A stretch of DNA of 64,000 nt from assembly GCA_963931165.1 (NCBI GenBank), contig OZ006985.1, forward strand, positions 124,001 through 188,000, read 5' to 3'. Positions 6,695-15,117 of the stretch are shown here, in pieces. Position 1 is the stretch's first letter. The number at the start of each line of letters is the position of its first letter. This stretch comes from Ornithoclostridium sp944380285. Its GTDB lineage: Bacteria; Bacillota; Clostridia; Christensenellales; UBA3700. A program made the position numbers and the translations under genes. The notes below the pieces were generated by a model that saw nothing but the letters and a program-made list of their open reading frames with translations, did no database searches and was not told the DNA's origin.

Positions 6695-8875
6695 TCATTC
6701 CTCAATCTCCGCATTTATGAGTATTGCGCCTTGCGCGATGTGGTCGCGGCGCACCTTTACGGGCTTGTCCGATCTAAACTCGGTCACCTTGCCCTCGTTC
6801 CAAGCAAACGAGATATGCGCGCCGTTGACGGCAAGTCCACTCATTTTCCCCGAAGGCAATATCTCGGGCAGCGCCGGAAGCAATGTCAGCACTCCGCCGT
6901 CCGACGTGACAAGCATTTCGTTTATCCCTGCGGCAAAACCCAAGTTGCCGTCTATTTGAAAATAGCACGGCGGATGAAAGCCGAAGAAGTTGGGCAAAAG
7001 CGAGCGCGAAGTAAAACTGCTTATCTCCCTGTCCGCCGCCGCTCCGTCGCAAAATCTGCCGGCAAGGCATATCGCCCACGCCGCGCTCCAACCTATGCCC
7101 GGCGAAGAGTTTGCGCGGCGGAAATCGAACAACGCCTTTGCAGCGTCAAATTCCGCGCTCCCTCTCTCGACGACGCGCCCGGGATATACGCCCCACAGCG
7201 GCGAAAAGTGACGGTGACCCTTTTCCGCGCTGTCAAAGCCGCCGCTCCATTCGCACAATTTGCCGCCCTTTATTTCAAGCGGCGCAAGCTTTTGCAATGC
7301 CTGTTCGCAACGGCTTTTGAGCGACATATCCGCCGTCGCCGACGCGCAATAGGTCAACGTCTGCCGCACCACCGAAAGTTCGAACGCCGAACCCACTCCG
7401 ACCGCGCTGCGCCCGCCTCCGCACTCGAACTTGGTCTCGGGCGACACGGACGGACAGACGGTCAAAACGCCGTCCTTCTCGACGAGATAGTCCAAACAAA
7501 ACCGCGCCGCGCCCTCGATGACGTCCGCGCCCTCGCCGATGCCCGAAGTCAAGCCGTGAGAGAACGCCTCGCACGCAATCCACGCTCCGCAAAGCGGCGA
7601 ATACATATACTCGGGATCGCCCTGCACGGGCGACGTGTTGCGCCATATGTCCACATTGTGATTGCAGCAAAAACCGTCCGCGCCGAAGTTGACCTTTGCC
7701 GTCCTCTTGCCGCGCTCCGCTATCTCGCGCGCCGCGGCATGGAAGGGACGCAAACTCTCGTCCAGCCTGCACGCGCTCGCCGCCCAATAATTCATCTCGA
7801 AATTGATGTTGGTCGTCAAATTGCTGCTCCACGGCGGACGAACGCTGTTGTTCCACTGCCCCTGCAAGTTGAGCGGTTGACCGTTCCTGCTGCCCGAAAG
7901 CATCAAGTATTTGGCGTATTCGTAGAGAAGTTGCACCGCCTGCGCGTCCGCGTTGCCCGACCTCGCCTGCGCGTATATCTCGTCCGCGCCGTCCGTTATC
8001 TCGGCGACGTCCAGCCGCTGGCGGTTCATCATCGCGGCAAATTCAGCTTTGTGCTCCGCCTCGATCGCGGCGACGTCAAAAGGCTTTTGCAATGCTTGGA
8101 CGGCTCTTTCGGCGATCTCTTTGCGGCTTGTCAGCGGCATTTTGTCGTATCCGCGAAAGCCCGTCTCCGTCCGCATTATCAAGTCGACATATGTCGCGCC
8201 GCTCACCGTTATGCCGCGCGGCGAGACCGACACGCTGCCGTCGCTTTGCGCCTTGACCGCAAGCGCGAACGCCATCGCCTTGCCCTCGTTGTATCTGATC
8301 GGGAACAATTTCGTGCGCAGATAGTTGGGCAAAGCGACGTCGGGCGCGTTGCCGCAGACAAAGAATACGCCGCCCCTCGCGCCGCGCTTAAACTTCAACT
8401 TACTTGCCGCCGATATGCGCACTTTCAGATCTTTGCCTTTGATCGAATATACCGCGACGCCGTCCTTTGCGGACACATATGCGACTCGCCTCACGCCTCC
8501 GTCTTCGACGACGATCTCGCCGTTGTCGAAATCGAGCGTGCGGCGGTATTTTTGCGACCTGTCTCCGCTTATCGACATCTTCACGCTCGCAAGCGGCATA
8601 TACGCTTCGGTGTAGTCGCCGAACATTTCGCCACGCACGATTCCGTTTGCCAGCAAATATTTTCCCTCAAACGCCGCCTCGCGCGCCCTCGGCAAAGCGT
8701 CCTTCGCCGCCGCGTTGTCGTGATCCTTTGGATAGCCCGACCAAAGAGTGGCGTCGTTGAAGTCCAGCTTCTCGCCGCCTCTTTTGCCGTAGACCATGAC
8801 GGCGGTCTTGCCGTCCCCTATCGGCAGCGCCTCGTGCCACTTCTTCGCCGGATGCGAAAACGTCATCTTGCTCAT
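6695..8875 (-). CDS. Glycoside hydrolase family 95, alpha-L-fucosidase type
   Basis: 726 residues from ATG 8875 (GGAGG five bases upstream). The family pattern is clear from end to end. It starts KKWHEALPIGDGKTAVMVYG and LDFNDATLWSGYP, continues with NLQGQWNNSVRPPWSSN, TTNINFEMNYWAAS and GIGWSAAWAICLAGRFCDG, and ends FQIDGNLGFAAGINEML and LTLLPALPEILPSGKMSGL. GH95 enzymes hydrolyse alpha-1,2-linked fucose (some act on L-galactose), and the NIN segment holds family catalytic asparagines. No signal peptide is present, so the enzyme is probably cytoplasmic and acts on imported oligosaccharides. No transporter gene is adjacent. Two promoters lie upstream: a housekeeping one at 8922-8950 and an ECF-type one at 9060-9089. 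Confidence 0.93.
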   Translation of the reverse strand: MSKMTFSHPAKKWHEALPIGDGKTAVMVYGKRGGEKLDFNDATLWSGYPKDHDNAAAKDALPRAREAAFEGKYLLANGIVRGEMFGDYTEAYMPLASVKMSISGDRSQKYRRTLDFDNGEIVVEDGGVRRVAYVSAKDGVAVYSIKGKDLKVRISAASKLKFKRGARGGVFFVCGNAPDVALPNYLRTKLFPIRYNEGKAMAFALAVKAQSDGSVSVSPRGITVSGATYVDLIMRTETGFRGYDKMPLTSRKEIAERAVQALQKPFDVAAIEAEHKAEFAAMMNRQRLDVAEITDGADEIYAQARSGNADAQAVQLLYEYAKYLMLSGSRNGQPLNLQGQWNNSVRPPWSSNLTTNINFEMNYWAASACRLDESLRPFHAAAREIAERGKRTAKVNFGADGFCCNHNVDIWRNTSPVQGDPEYMYSPLCGAWIACEAFSHGLTSGIGEGADVIEGAARFCLDYLVEKDGVLTVCPSVSPETKFECGGGRSAVGVGSAFELSVVRQTLTYCASATADMSLKSRCEQALQKLAPLEIKGGKLCEWSGGFDSAEKGHRHFSPLWGVYPGRVVERGSAEFDAAKALFDFRRANSSPGIGWSAAWAICLAGRFCDGAAADREISSFTSRSLLPNFFGFHPPCYFQIDGNLGFAAGINEMLVTSDGGVLTLLPALPEILPSGKMSGLAVNGAHISFAWNEGKVTEFRSDKPVKVRRDHIAQGAILINAEIEE

Positions 8876-8921
8876 ATCGTCCTCCGCGGCAACGCGCATT
8901 CGTGCGCTCGCCGCCAATTCG

Positions 8922-8950
8922 ATTATAACTCAAAACCGCGCGGCGCGCAA
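8922..8950 (-). promoter_or_regulatory. Housekeeping promoter of the GH95 gene
   Basis: Minus strand TTGCGC (8945-8950), 17 nt, TATAAT (8922-8927), 46 nt before the ATG. Confidence 0.6.
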
Positions 8951-9059
8951 CGCTATCGACAAATCGGGCGCAAAAATACGGAACGGCCGGCATCGCCGTC
9001 CGCTCCGTATTGTAGATTTGGGGAATTAGGTTTCGGAAAGAGTGTCATCTTCTTTCGCA

Positions 9060-9089
9060 TATTAAACACTCCTTGCCGCCGCTTTATTG
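9060..9089 (-). promoter_or_regulatory. ECF-type promoter, copy B
   Basis: Minus strand CAATAAA, 15 nt, GTTTAATA, identical boxes and spacer to copies A (3851) and C (13331). It directs transcription toward the GH95 gene, leaving a ~178-nt leader. Confidence 0.7.
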
Positions 9090-9120
9090 GCGAAGGTCGA
9101 AAAATATTTTTTATCGAACG

Positions 9121-9183
9121 TCACCGCTTGAGCTTGCTTGCAAAGCCTGCCAAAAATGCCAATATCGCCACTATCAAAGACAT
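9121..9183 (-). CDS. Possible 20-residue membrane peptide
   Basis: ATG at 9183 is preceded by AGGAGG with good spacing. The predicted peptide is one hydrophobic helix (SLIVAILAFLAGFA) with a basic end SKLKR. The strong ribosome binding site and membrane-helix character recall small regulatory or type I toxin peptides, but no family can be named. It lies upstream of ECF promoter copy B on the same strand. Upstream A/T-rich sequence (9240-9320) holds a dyad TGCGAC / GTCGCA that could be regulatory. Confidence 0.4.
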   Translation of the reverse strand: MSLIVAILAFLAGFASKLKR

Positions 9184-9331
9184 CTCGTTGCCTCCTCTTG
9201 CTTTTTCTTTATCTTCCCGCTTTGAATGCGACAACGCGTGTCATATTTTGCAACGATTTTCGAAAAAATTTAAAAAATTTGCGACTTTGTACCAAAAGTG
9301 TCGCATCGAAAAAATTTTTGAGATCTGCCCC

Positions 9332-9360
9332 TTGACAAAGTCGTTTGAACGTGTTAGATT
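9332..9360 (+). promoter_or_regulatory. Plus-strand promoter of a candidate sRNA
   Basis: TTGACA (9332-9337), 17 nt, TAGATT (9355-9360). No plausible coding frame follows before 9512. Confidence 0.6.
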
Positions 9361-9366
9361 GAAGAT

Positions 9367-9510
9367 GCGGACGGCAAAGAAAGAGATTTTTTTGTTTTGC
9401 TCCTTCTTGCGAAACGCCGTCCGCCTCCTTTGACTTAGAGAACGCTGCTCATTGGTATTTGTTCATTGTTCATCTCCTGCCTGCCGCCGCGCCAAAACGC
9501 GGCGGTTTGG
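9367..9510 (+). ncRNA. Candidate small RNA with several CUCCU motifs
   Basis: Transcription from the promoter at 9332-9360 would start about 9367. The first structure is a hairpin with perfect 9-bp arms GCGGACGGC (9367-9375) and GCCGTCCGC (9416-9424). A second hairpin CCGCCGCG / CGCGGCGG (9484-9491, 9498-9505) followed by TTTGGTTT could terminate it. Between and inside these are three C/U-rich anti-Shine-Dalgarno-like segments (CTCCTT in the first loop, CTCCTTT after the stem, ATCTCCT near 9472). This is typical of sRNAs that mask ribosome binding sites. It matches no RNA family I recognise. Confidence 0.35.
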
Positions 9511-9511
9511 T

Positions 9512-10378
9512 TTATGCAGATGTCAGCCCCTGTGTGATCGCCTTGAAAAACTCCGCGCTCCACACGCCGAGCGGCACAGCATCGCGCACAAATGGCAAAA
9601 CGTCCCTCTTCGCCTCATCGTAATCTATCGCATCAAAACGCGCGTTCAACATCTCTTTGAGCGTCGCCAAATCAAACCTCTCCCCCTTTTGAATGTATCC
9701 GCTCTTTTGAAGCCTCGCGCGCAAATGTTCTATGTTGACCGCCGCACCCCTCTGCAAATAGAAGATGTAATCATACAGATCCCTGCCCTTGATCCTGCTC
9801 TTCCACGCTCGCCTTAAAACCGCGTCTATCTTGCCTGCAAACAACGACGGCATGTCATAAAGACTTATTTCGTACGGCGACGGCAACAACCGATAGCGAG
9901 TCTCAAACTTCGCGCCGAGCGGCGGATCGACATCCGTCTCGAGCTTAATCTTGACCACTTCGCGCGGATCCATCCCCATCGCCAAACCGTCGCCGGGATA
10001 GAACATCAATATATGCTCTTTGAAGTTACCCCTCAAATAGGCAGTCTTGATGCCGGATGCGGCTGACTTTTGCTTGCTCTCGATCGTGACATCGAGACCT
10101 GCCGCTTCGACCTCGCGCCTCAAAACGGGGAAATAGGTCTCCATGTCAAAACTTTGATCGGGCTCGCGCAACGAAAAGTCGAGATCTTCCGAAAACCGAT
10201 CGAGCCCATAAAATATCCTCAATGCCGTGCCGCCGTAAAACGCCGCACGCTCGAAAAATCCGGCGCGTGACAAGCCGCACAGCACGATCTCCTGCATCAC
10301 CTCTTTGACCGCATTCTTGCAATCGTTGAGGTCGACCGCCCCATATTCCGCAATCATTTCGTCAAAAATCCTTTTCAT
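9512..10378 (-). CDS. AbiEii/AbiGii-family nucleotidyltransferase toxin
   Basis: 288 residues. The nucleotidyltransferase signature is near the start: FYGGTALRIFYGLDRFSEDLDFSL (47-70), with the GG-T and D-L-D elements of the polymerase-beta-like fold. AbiEii toxins are GTP-binding nucleotidyltransferases that block growth, some by modifying tRNA, and act in abortive infection. The gene follows its AbiEi-like partner with a 17-base overlap (start 10378, partner stop 10362), the usual antitoxin-toxin order. The promoter at 10978-11006 serves both. Confidence 0.88.
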   Translation of the reverse strand: MKRIFDEMIAEYGAVDLNDCKNAVKEVMQEIVLCGLSRAGFFERAAFYGGTALRIFYGLDRFSEDLDFSLREPDQSFDMETYFPVLRREVEAAGLDVTIESKQKSAASGIKTAYLRGNFKEHILMFYPGDGLAMGMDPREVVKIKLETDVDPPLGAKFETRYRLLPSPYEISLYDMPSLFAGKIDAVLRRAWKSRIKGRDLYDYIFYLQRGAAVNIEHLRARLQKSGYIQKGERFDLATLKEMLNARFDAIDYDEAKRDVLPFVRDAVPLGVWSAEFFKAITQGLTSA

Positions 10379-10958
10379 CTCTTCTCCTCATAAACTTTGC
10401 CAACAGTTCGACATTTATGCTGTGATATTTTGTCGACAAAAACGCGATGCCTTCGACATCAAGCGCCGCAAAGCCGTCTGCATCCAGCCTCAAATCGTCA
10501 AAAAGCAACTCCCTCATCGCCGCCTGCGTCCTGAGCGGCGGCAAAGCGTAGACCTTGTCACACAATGCTTTTTCCGCGCTCGCGATCGAAAAGGCATAGC
10601 CGTTCTCTCTGATCAGCTCGATCCCATAAGGATATGCCGCCTTTGGCACGTCGCGAAACACAAACGTGCCGTATCGAGTGCGGTATGTCTTGACCTTGTT
10701 CTTGCCGTACGTCGCCGACGTGTAAACGTAAACCGCCTCCGGTATCAACCCGTGATATGCCAACGCAAACTCGAACGACAAATAGGACGGACCGCATATG
10801 CTCCCCGCCAAATATTGTCCCGGCACAGCCGCTTCCGTCTCATACAATCCTCGTATTATAGGCGTCAATTGTCCCGACTTGACAAGCCGTCCGATCTTCC
10901 CGTACGGATTGCCATACTCGGCGTATTCTTCCAACAACATCTTCGTCGTCTTTATCAT
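10362..10958 (-). CDS. AbiEi-like antitoxin / transcriptional regulator
   Basis: 198 residues from ATG 10958, with GGAGG four bases upstream. The N-terminus (IKTTKMLLEEYAEYGNPYGK...GRLVKSGQLTPIIRGLYE) fits the winged-helix domain of AbiEi-type antitoxins, and SYLSFEFALAYHGLIPEAVYVYTS is the typical middle segment. In this type IV-like system the antitoxin represses its own operon. A dyad CAGTT / AACTG (10987-10991 and 11005-11009) overlaps the -35 box and is the likely operator. It is translationally coupled to the toxin. Confidence 0.85.
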   Translation of the reverse strand: MIKTTKMLLEEYAEYGNPYGKIGRLVKSGQLTPIIRGLYETEAAVPGQYLAGSICGPSYLSFEFALAYHGLIPEAVYVYTSATYGKNKVKTYRTRYGTFVFRDVPKAAYPYGIELIRENGYAFSIASAEKALCDKVYALPPLRTQAAMRELLFDDLRLDADGFAALDVEGIAFLSTKYHSINVELLAKFMRRRDEKDF

Positions 10959-10977
10959 ATTTCCTCCGGCAACTACT

Positions 10978-11006
10978 ATTTTACAGCAGTTAGTGGAGGA
11001 AATCAA
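10978..11006 (-). promoter_or_regulatory. Promoter and putative operator of the AbiE pair
   Basis: Minus strand TTGATT (11001-11006), 17 nt, TAAAAT (10978-10983). The dyad CAGTT-N13-AACTG overlaps the -35 box. Confidence 0.65.
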
Positions 11007-11030
11007 CTGTTTTTTGTGACTTCGGCGCAA

Positions 11031-11062
11031 AAAAGATCCCCTCGCCTTGGAAGGGATCTTTT
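11031..11062. terminator. Bidirectional terminator-like hairpin
   Basis: Arms AAAAGATCCC (11031-11040) and GGGATCTTTT (11053-11062) with A- and T-runs at both ends. It separates the RsgI-like gene's downstream region from the AbiE promoter. Bases 11063-11313 hold no gene I can support, only two loosely similar A/T-rich stretches (around 11110-11160 and 11190-11240). Confidence 0.6.
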
Positions 11063-11313
11063 GATTTTTGACCTTGTTTCTCACCCTCATGCAACGAGAG
11101 TATGCGCCGCGTCCATTATTTCGGGTATCGGAGATATTTTGCTTTTGACTTTTACACTCGCGCGAATCAAACGAACGCAGCGCGTGTATCATTTCAAATA
11201 TCGGGAATCTTGCACTATTATCTTTGACACTCGCCTGCGCGAGGGTGTGCGCCTCGCCGACTTTGTGCCGATTGCCGAATTTGCAAGGCAATCGATGTGC
11301 GAGCGTTGCGGCG

Positions 11314-12786
11314 TCAGCTCAAACTCGCCCACCACGCTTCAAGCGAGCCGTATTCCTCGATCAGCGCGCGTTCAACGTCCGCATATTGCTCCGCGGTCAA
11401 CTTGTCGCGCGAGACGCTCATCGCCTCGCCCAAGCTCGCCATCTTGTCCGCCGCCGCATCCGCCAAACGCCTGCTCTCGGCGATGAAGTCGTCCGCCGAA
11501 TCTATCGCCGCAGCCGCGAAGTCCGTGATGTCGCCGAGCGCCGCCTCGAATTCGCTCAACATACCGGGCAGCACGTCCGACGCGTCGTCCAGCATGCCCA
11601 TTACGACGTCTTTCGCGCTTTGATACAATTCTTCGACCTTGGTCAACACCGCCGAGAAGCCTTCCCGGGCGTCGTCGATCATGCCCAAGACGTCGTCGCC
11701 GTACTCATCGCACAGGTCGACGAACACGCCTATCGCCTCGCCGAGCACCCACGCTTCGGGCAAACTTTGCGGCTCGCAGCCGTACTTGGCAAGCTCTTTG
11801 AGAAGCGCATGCGCCCTCTCGACCGCCGCGCTCAATTCCGCCGACATAAGATAGTCGGGATGAGCGGCGAGATAGTCGTCGACGTCCCAAATGTTCGACG
11901 CCGTCATAAGCCCTATCCAACCCATATCCATGTCGTCCGCGAGCGACGCGATCTCCTCGTTGACCGTCTCCAACTCGGCAAACATCGCCTGTACGGCGCG
12001 CGCCTCGGCAGCCGCCGTGCGCAAAGAATCTTTGAGATATTCCGCGACCGACGCGACGTATTCACGCGTCAGAGCGGACACGTCCGCAATGTCTTGCGCG
12101 GTGCGCTCAAAGAAGGCGTCGGCGCCCTGCTCGACCTCGGCGAGCATGTCTTTCAGCTCGCCCTCGGCGACGTCGAACCTCTGGGCAAGCCACGCCTTGT
12201 CCGCGGTCTTGGCGACGACCACGCACGCCGCGCCCGCATCGACAAACGCCGCGCGTACAGCCGCGCCTATCTTCGCGACTCCGTCTCCGCCGACAACGGT
12301 CAAGCCGACCGCGTCCGGCGACGTTGCGTCGCCGTCGATATAGCCCATTTCGAGCGCCCTCTCGGCGACCGCAGCCGCTGCCGTATCCACACTCTCGCCG
12401 ACAAGCGACGAGCGAAAACTCTCGTCCGCAAGCAACACGTCGGCGTCGGCGTTGCCCGACTTGACGGACGTCACCTTGCCCTCTTCGTCAAACAAAATTT
12501 CCACGTCCGGGTTGATATTCATCAACAAATAGCCGCCTTCGCCCTGCTCGGGAACGGTCTTGAACAGCGGCGGCACCACGACCGCAAGCACGATCGCGAT
12601 CACAAGCACGGCGGCGATCGCCGAGACCGCGACCGTGAACCGTACATTGCGCCGCGGCGCGCGAGCCCGCTTTGCGCCGCCCTCGGAAGACGTGCCGATG
12701 GGCGCATTCGCGACCCTTTGACTCATCTTGGGCGCAATGCTTTCGAGCTCGTCTTCGAGCCGTCTTTTGAGATCTTTGTCGTTCAT
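11314..12786 (-). CDS. RsgI-type membrane anti-sigma factor
   Basis: 490 residues. The N-terminal ~48 residues are cytoplasmic, and a transmembrane helix follows at ~49-72 (TVAVSAIAAVLVIAIVLAVV). Outside is an RsgI-type domain (GYLLMNINPDVEILFDEEG, ~85-105) and then a long Ala/Glu/Asp-rich helical region. The ATG overlaps the stop of the sigma factor gene (ATGA), so the two are translationally coupled, as expected for a sigma/anti-sigma pair. In known RsgI systems the outer domain senses a carbohydrate or wall signal and proteolysis releases the sigma factor; here the ligand is unknown. The short N-terminus has no recognisable zinc anti-sigma motif. Confidence 0.82.
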   Translation of the reverse strand: MNDKDLKRRLEDELESIAPKMSQRVANAPIGTSSEGGAKRARAPRRNVRFTVAVSAIAAVLVIAIVLAVVVPPLFKTVPEQGEGGYLLMNINPDVEILFDEEGKVTSVKSGNADADVLLADESFRSSLVGESVDTAAAAVAERALEMGYIDGDATSPDAVGLTVVGGDGVAKIGAAVRAAFVDAGAACVVVAKTADKAWLAQRFDVAEGELKDMLAEVEQGADAFFERTAQDIADVSALTREYVASVAEYLKDSLRTAAAEARAVQAMFAELETVNEEIASLADDMDMGWIGLMTASNIWDVDDYLAAHPDYLMSAELSAAVERAHALLKELAKYGCEPQSLPEAWVLGEAIGVFVDLCDEYGDDVLGMIDDAREGFSAVLTKVEELYQSAKDVVMGMLDDASDVLPGMLSEFEAALGDITDFAAAAIDSADDFIAESRRLADAAADKMASLGEAMSVSRDKLTAEQYADVERALIEEYGSLEAWWASLS

Positions 12787-13313
12787 CGGTCATCCTCCTT
12801 CATATATTTGCGCAACTTTTTGAGCGCATTGTTGTACTTCCACGTCACCGTGCCGAGCGGCTGATCGACAAGGCTTGCGATCTCGCGATGCTTGTAGCCC
12901 CACAGCACATGCAATATCACTATCTGCCGCTCCGTCCCGTCAAGGCACGCGTTCATCGCGTCAAACACCGCTCCGCCCGTATGCTCGTAACCGTCGTCGC
13001 GTATCCGCGACAGCTCCTCGCCTCCGCCGACCGCCTTCTCTCGATCGCTCTTGCGCAAGTGGTTGAGCGCCGCGTTCTTCGCGACCTGGAAGAGCCACGC
13101 CCTCGCGTCCGTCCCCGGACGGTATTGCCCGGCGTTCGCCTTGACTTTGAGATAGACGGTCTGCGTCAAGTCCTCCGCCTCGTGATAGCGCTTGCAATAG
13201 CCGAACACAAACGCGAAAATGCCTTTCCTCGTCTGTTCGTACAACTCGGCGAACGCGGCGTTGTCTCCGCGCGCGACCGAACACATAAGCTCATCCAACC
13301 GTCTTTTGTCCAA
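12783..13313 (-). CDS. ECF-family RNA polymerase sigma factor
   Basis: 176 residues if translation starts at TTG 13313 (AAGGGA six bases upstream). Region 2 is AAFAELYEQTRKGIFAFVF to HEAEDLTQTVYLKV; the region 4 helix-turn-helix is GYKHREIASLVDQPLGTVTWKYNNALKKLRKYM. A longer reading would begin inside the -10 box of its own promoter (13331-13338), so it is rejected. An ATG at 13286 is the alternative start. The sigma gene is followed directly by the anti-sigma gene and is preceded by the ECF-type promoter also found before 3824 and 9060, so it probably controls itself. The C-terminal part of RNA polymerase binding is intact. Confidence 0.92.
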   Translation of the reverse strand: MDKRRLDELMCSVARGDNAAFAELYEQTRKGIFAFVFGYCKRYHEAEDLTQTVYLKVKANAGQYRPGTDARAWLFQVAKNAALNHLRKSDREKAVGGGEELSRIRDDGYEHTGGAVFDAMNACLDGTERQIVILHVLWGYKHREIASLVDQPLGTVTWKYNNALKKLRKYMKEDDR

Positions 13314-13330
13314 AGTGATTCCCTTTTGCC

Positions 13331-13360
13331 TATTAAACAACCTTGCGTGCCGTTTTATTG
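13331..13360 (-). promoter_or_regulatory. ECF-type promoter, copy C (sigma factor autoregulation)
   Basis: Minus strand CAATAAA (13354-13360), 15 nt, GTTTAATA (13331-13338), directly upstream of the sigma gene. It is the third copy of the same motif. Confidence 0.8.
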
Positions 13361-13534
13361 AACGACGCGAAAAATTTCGTTTTATCTCATTATATCATCT
13401 CTTGCCGCGCATTCAAAGCGACAAGCCGCCGTTTGAGCAAACTTTTCAAAATATTGGACATGTATCGACTTTTCGAGCATTAATTCCGCGAGATATGCGC
13501 CGCCCGCGAACGGACATATTCAGACGCGCGTCCG

Positions 13535-13563
13535 TTGACACGATCGGCGCGGCATGATACAAT
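13535..13563 (+). promoter_or_regulatory. Promoter of the MGMT-like gene
   Basis: TTGACA (13535-13540), 17 nt, TACAAT (13558-13563), 15 bases before the ATG. Confidence 0.7.
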
Positions 13564-13578
13564 TGCATAGAGGTGAAT

Positions 13579-13899
13579 ATGAGCTTTTTCGAAAATGTCT
13601 ATGAAGCGGTGCAACTCATACCTCGCGGCAAGGTCGCGACCTACGGACAGATCGCGCGCATGATCGGCGCGCCGCGCTCGTCGCGCGCGGTCGGATATGC
13701 ATTGCACGCCAATCCGCGCCCAGGCGTCATCCCCTGCCACCGCGTCGTCAACCGCGAAGGCAGACTTGCACCGGCGTTCGCGTTCGGCGGTCCCGAGATC
13801 CAAGCGCAATTGCTCGAGAGCGAAGGCGTCGAAGTGGGCGAAGACTTCACAGTCGACCTCGAAAAATACCTTTGGCAACCGAGCGAGCAAGCTCGGTGA
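13579..13899 (+). CDS. Small MGMT-family (O6-alkylguanine alkyltransferase-like) protein
   Basis: 106 residues from ATG 13579 (AGAGGTGA just upstream). This is only the DNA-binding/active-site domain: GKVATYGQIARMIGAPRSSRAVGYAL holds the helix-turn-helix and arginine finger, and PCHRV (52-56) holds the acceptor cysteine. Full methyltransferases have an extra N-terminal domain, absent here. Alkyltransferase-like proteins usually have W in place of this C. It keeps the reactive cysteine, so it may still repair alkylguanine; it could equally be a damage-recognition protein. It is monocistronic. Confidence 0.9.
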   Translation: MSFFENVYEAVQLIPRGKVATYGQIARMIGAPRSSRAVGYALHANPRPGVIPCHRVVNREGRLAPAFAFGGPEIQAQLLESEGVEVGEDFTVDLEKYLWQPSEQAR

Positions 13900-13948
13900 C
13901 CTTGCGGCAATGATCCTTTGTGACTTTGATTTTTTGACGTATGAAAAG

Positions 13949-13976
13949 CCGCCGCGATGCACCGCGGCGGTTATTT
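13949..13976 (+). terminator. Terminator of the MGMT-like gene
   Basis: CCGCCGCG (13949-13956) and CGCGGCGG (13963-13970) with a 6-nt loop, followed by TTATTT. Confidence 0.6.
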
Positions 13977-14040
13977 GTCGCAAACACTACCGGACTTTGC
14001 CTCGATCGCGCAAACTCAATCCTTTTTCACCTTTTGTCAT

Positions 14041-15087
14041 TCATCTGAGACGATAATAACGAATGCTCTTGCCCACGCCCTCTCTTTTGAGTTCGCCTGC
14101 CGCGACCAATTTGCGGAGCGCGCCTTCGACAGAACTGATGCTGAGCGAAGGGCACATCTCTCGAATGTCCTGCTTTTTGAAGCGACCTATTTTTTGCATT
14201 GTCGCGCGCCTCACCGTCTCTTCCGCGGACAGCTTGGGCTCGACAAGCGCAAAGCGGTCGTCAAAATCCCTGTATGCCGCAAGAATAGTGCCCAGCAGAT
14301 ATTTGATGAACGGAACAGGGTCTTCCTTGCCCTCATGCCAACCGTTTTGCGAACTGCGCAACGCGTCGTAATAGAGCTCCTTATTCTTGGCTATCTTTGC
14401 CTCCAAAGAGATGTATCTTCCCACATAAAAACCGTTTTGATACAAAAGCAATGTCGTAAGAAGCCTGCTCATCCTGCCGTTGCCGTCATTGAACGGATGA
14501 ATGCAAAGAAAGTCATGGATAAATACGGGAATGGCTATCAGCGGCTCAACTTCCGCATTGCCCGTCACCCTTGCATATTCTTCGCATATCCTGTCCAGCG
14601 CCTCGGGCGTTTCAAACGGCGCAAGCGGCGTGAACAATGTCTCCGAGTGTCCGTCCGGATAAGAGGCGCTTATATAATTCTGCACGTTCTTGGTCTTGCC
14701 CGCCATCGGATTGCTCATATGAGAGTAAAGCACTTTGTGCAATTGCAATATATAGTTGCGCGTGAGCGGAATGGCATCGAAACTATCATGTATGATGTTG
14801 AGCGCGTCACGATAGCCGGCGATCTCCTGCTCGTCGCGGTTCCTCGGCGTTGTCTTTTCTTCGACCAACTGCCTGATGCGCGTATTTGTGGTCACGATGC
14901 CCTCTATCGCATTGGACGCTTCGGTGCTTTGCACTTTGGCTATCTCGACCAATTTATCCAATTTCTCGGGAGATTGCTTCAAGCACATTTCCTGCTTGCC
15001 CGCCTCTTTGCAGATCGCCGCAACAAGACCGAGGATCTCGGAATCCCACTTGACATCTTTGAGACAGGAATAGTTAAAAGCCCTCAT
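14041..15087 (-). CDS. Fic-domain protein with internal inhibitory motif
   Basis: 348 residues from ATG 15087 (AGAGGTG six bases upstream). The Fic catalytic motif HPFNDGNGR (197-205) is complete, so nucleotidyl (usually AMP) transfer to a target protein is expected. The N-terminal inhibitory helix SNAIEG (58-63) fits the (S/T)xxxE(G/N) motif and marks an autoinhibited class II Fic. The C-terminus (~295-348, KKQDIREMCPSLSISSVEGALRKL) is a winged-helix, which suggests DNA binding or autoregulation. The promoter is an exact consensus (15118-15146). The target is not predictable. Confidence 0.93.
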   Translation of the reverse strand: MRAFNYSCLKDVKWDSEILGLVAAICKEAGKQEMCLKQSPEKLDKLVEIAKVQSTEASNAIEGIVTTNTRIRQLVEEKTTPRNRDEQEIAGYRDALNIIHDSFDAIPLTRNYILQLHKVLYSHMSNPMAGKTKNVQNYISASYPDGHSETLFTPLAPFETPEALDRICEEYARVTGNAEVEPLIAIPVFIHDFLCIHPFNDGNGRMSRLLTTLLLYQNGFYVGRYISLEAKIAKNKELYYDALRSSQNGWHEGKEDPVPFIKYLLGTILAAYRDFDDRFALVEPKLSAEETVRRATMQKIGRFKKQDIREMCPSLSISSVEGALRKLVAAGELKREGVGKSIRYYRLR

Positions 15088-15117
15088 TTTTGACACCTCT
15101 TGTATCTTTGCCCTTAA

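Noticed and set aside
8953..9060. 35-codon minus-strand frame beginning at 9060
   Set aside because: Its ATG lies within the -10 box of ECF promoter copy B, so it cannot be in that transcript; no ribosome binding site.
13314..13340. N-terminal extension of the sigma factor (and of the lipoprotein at 3825-3860) reading FNRQ
   Set aside because: The shared residues come from the -10 promoter box GTTTAATAGG, not from conserved protein.
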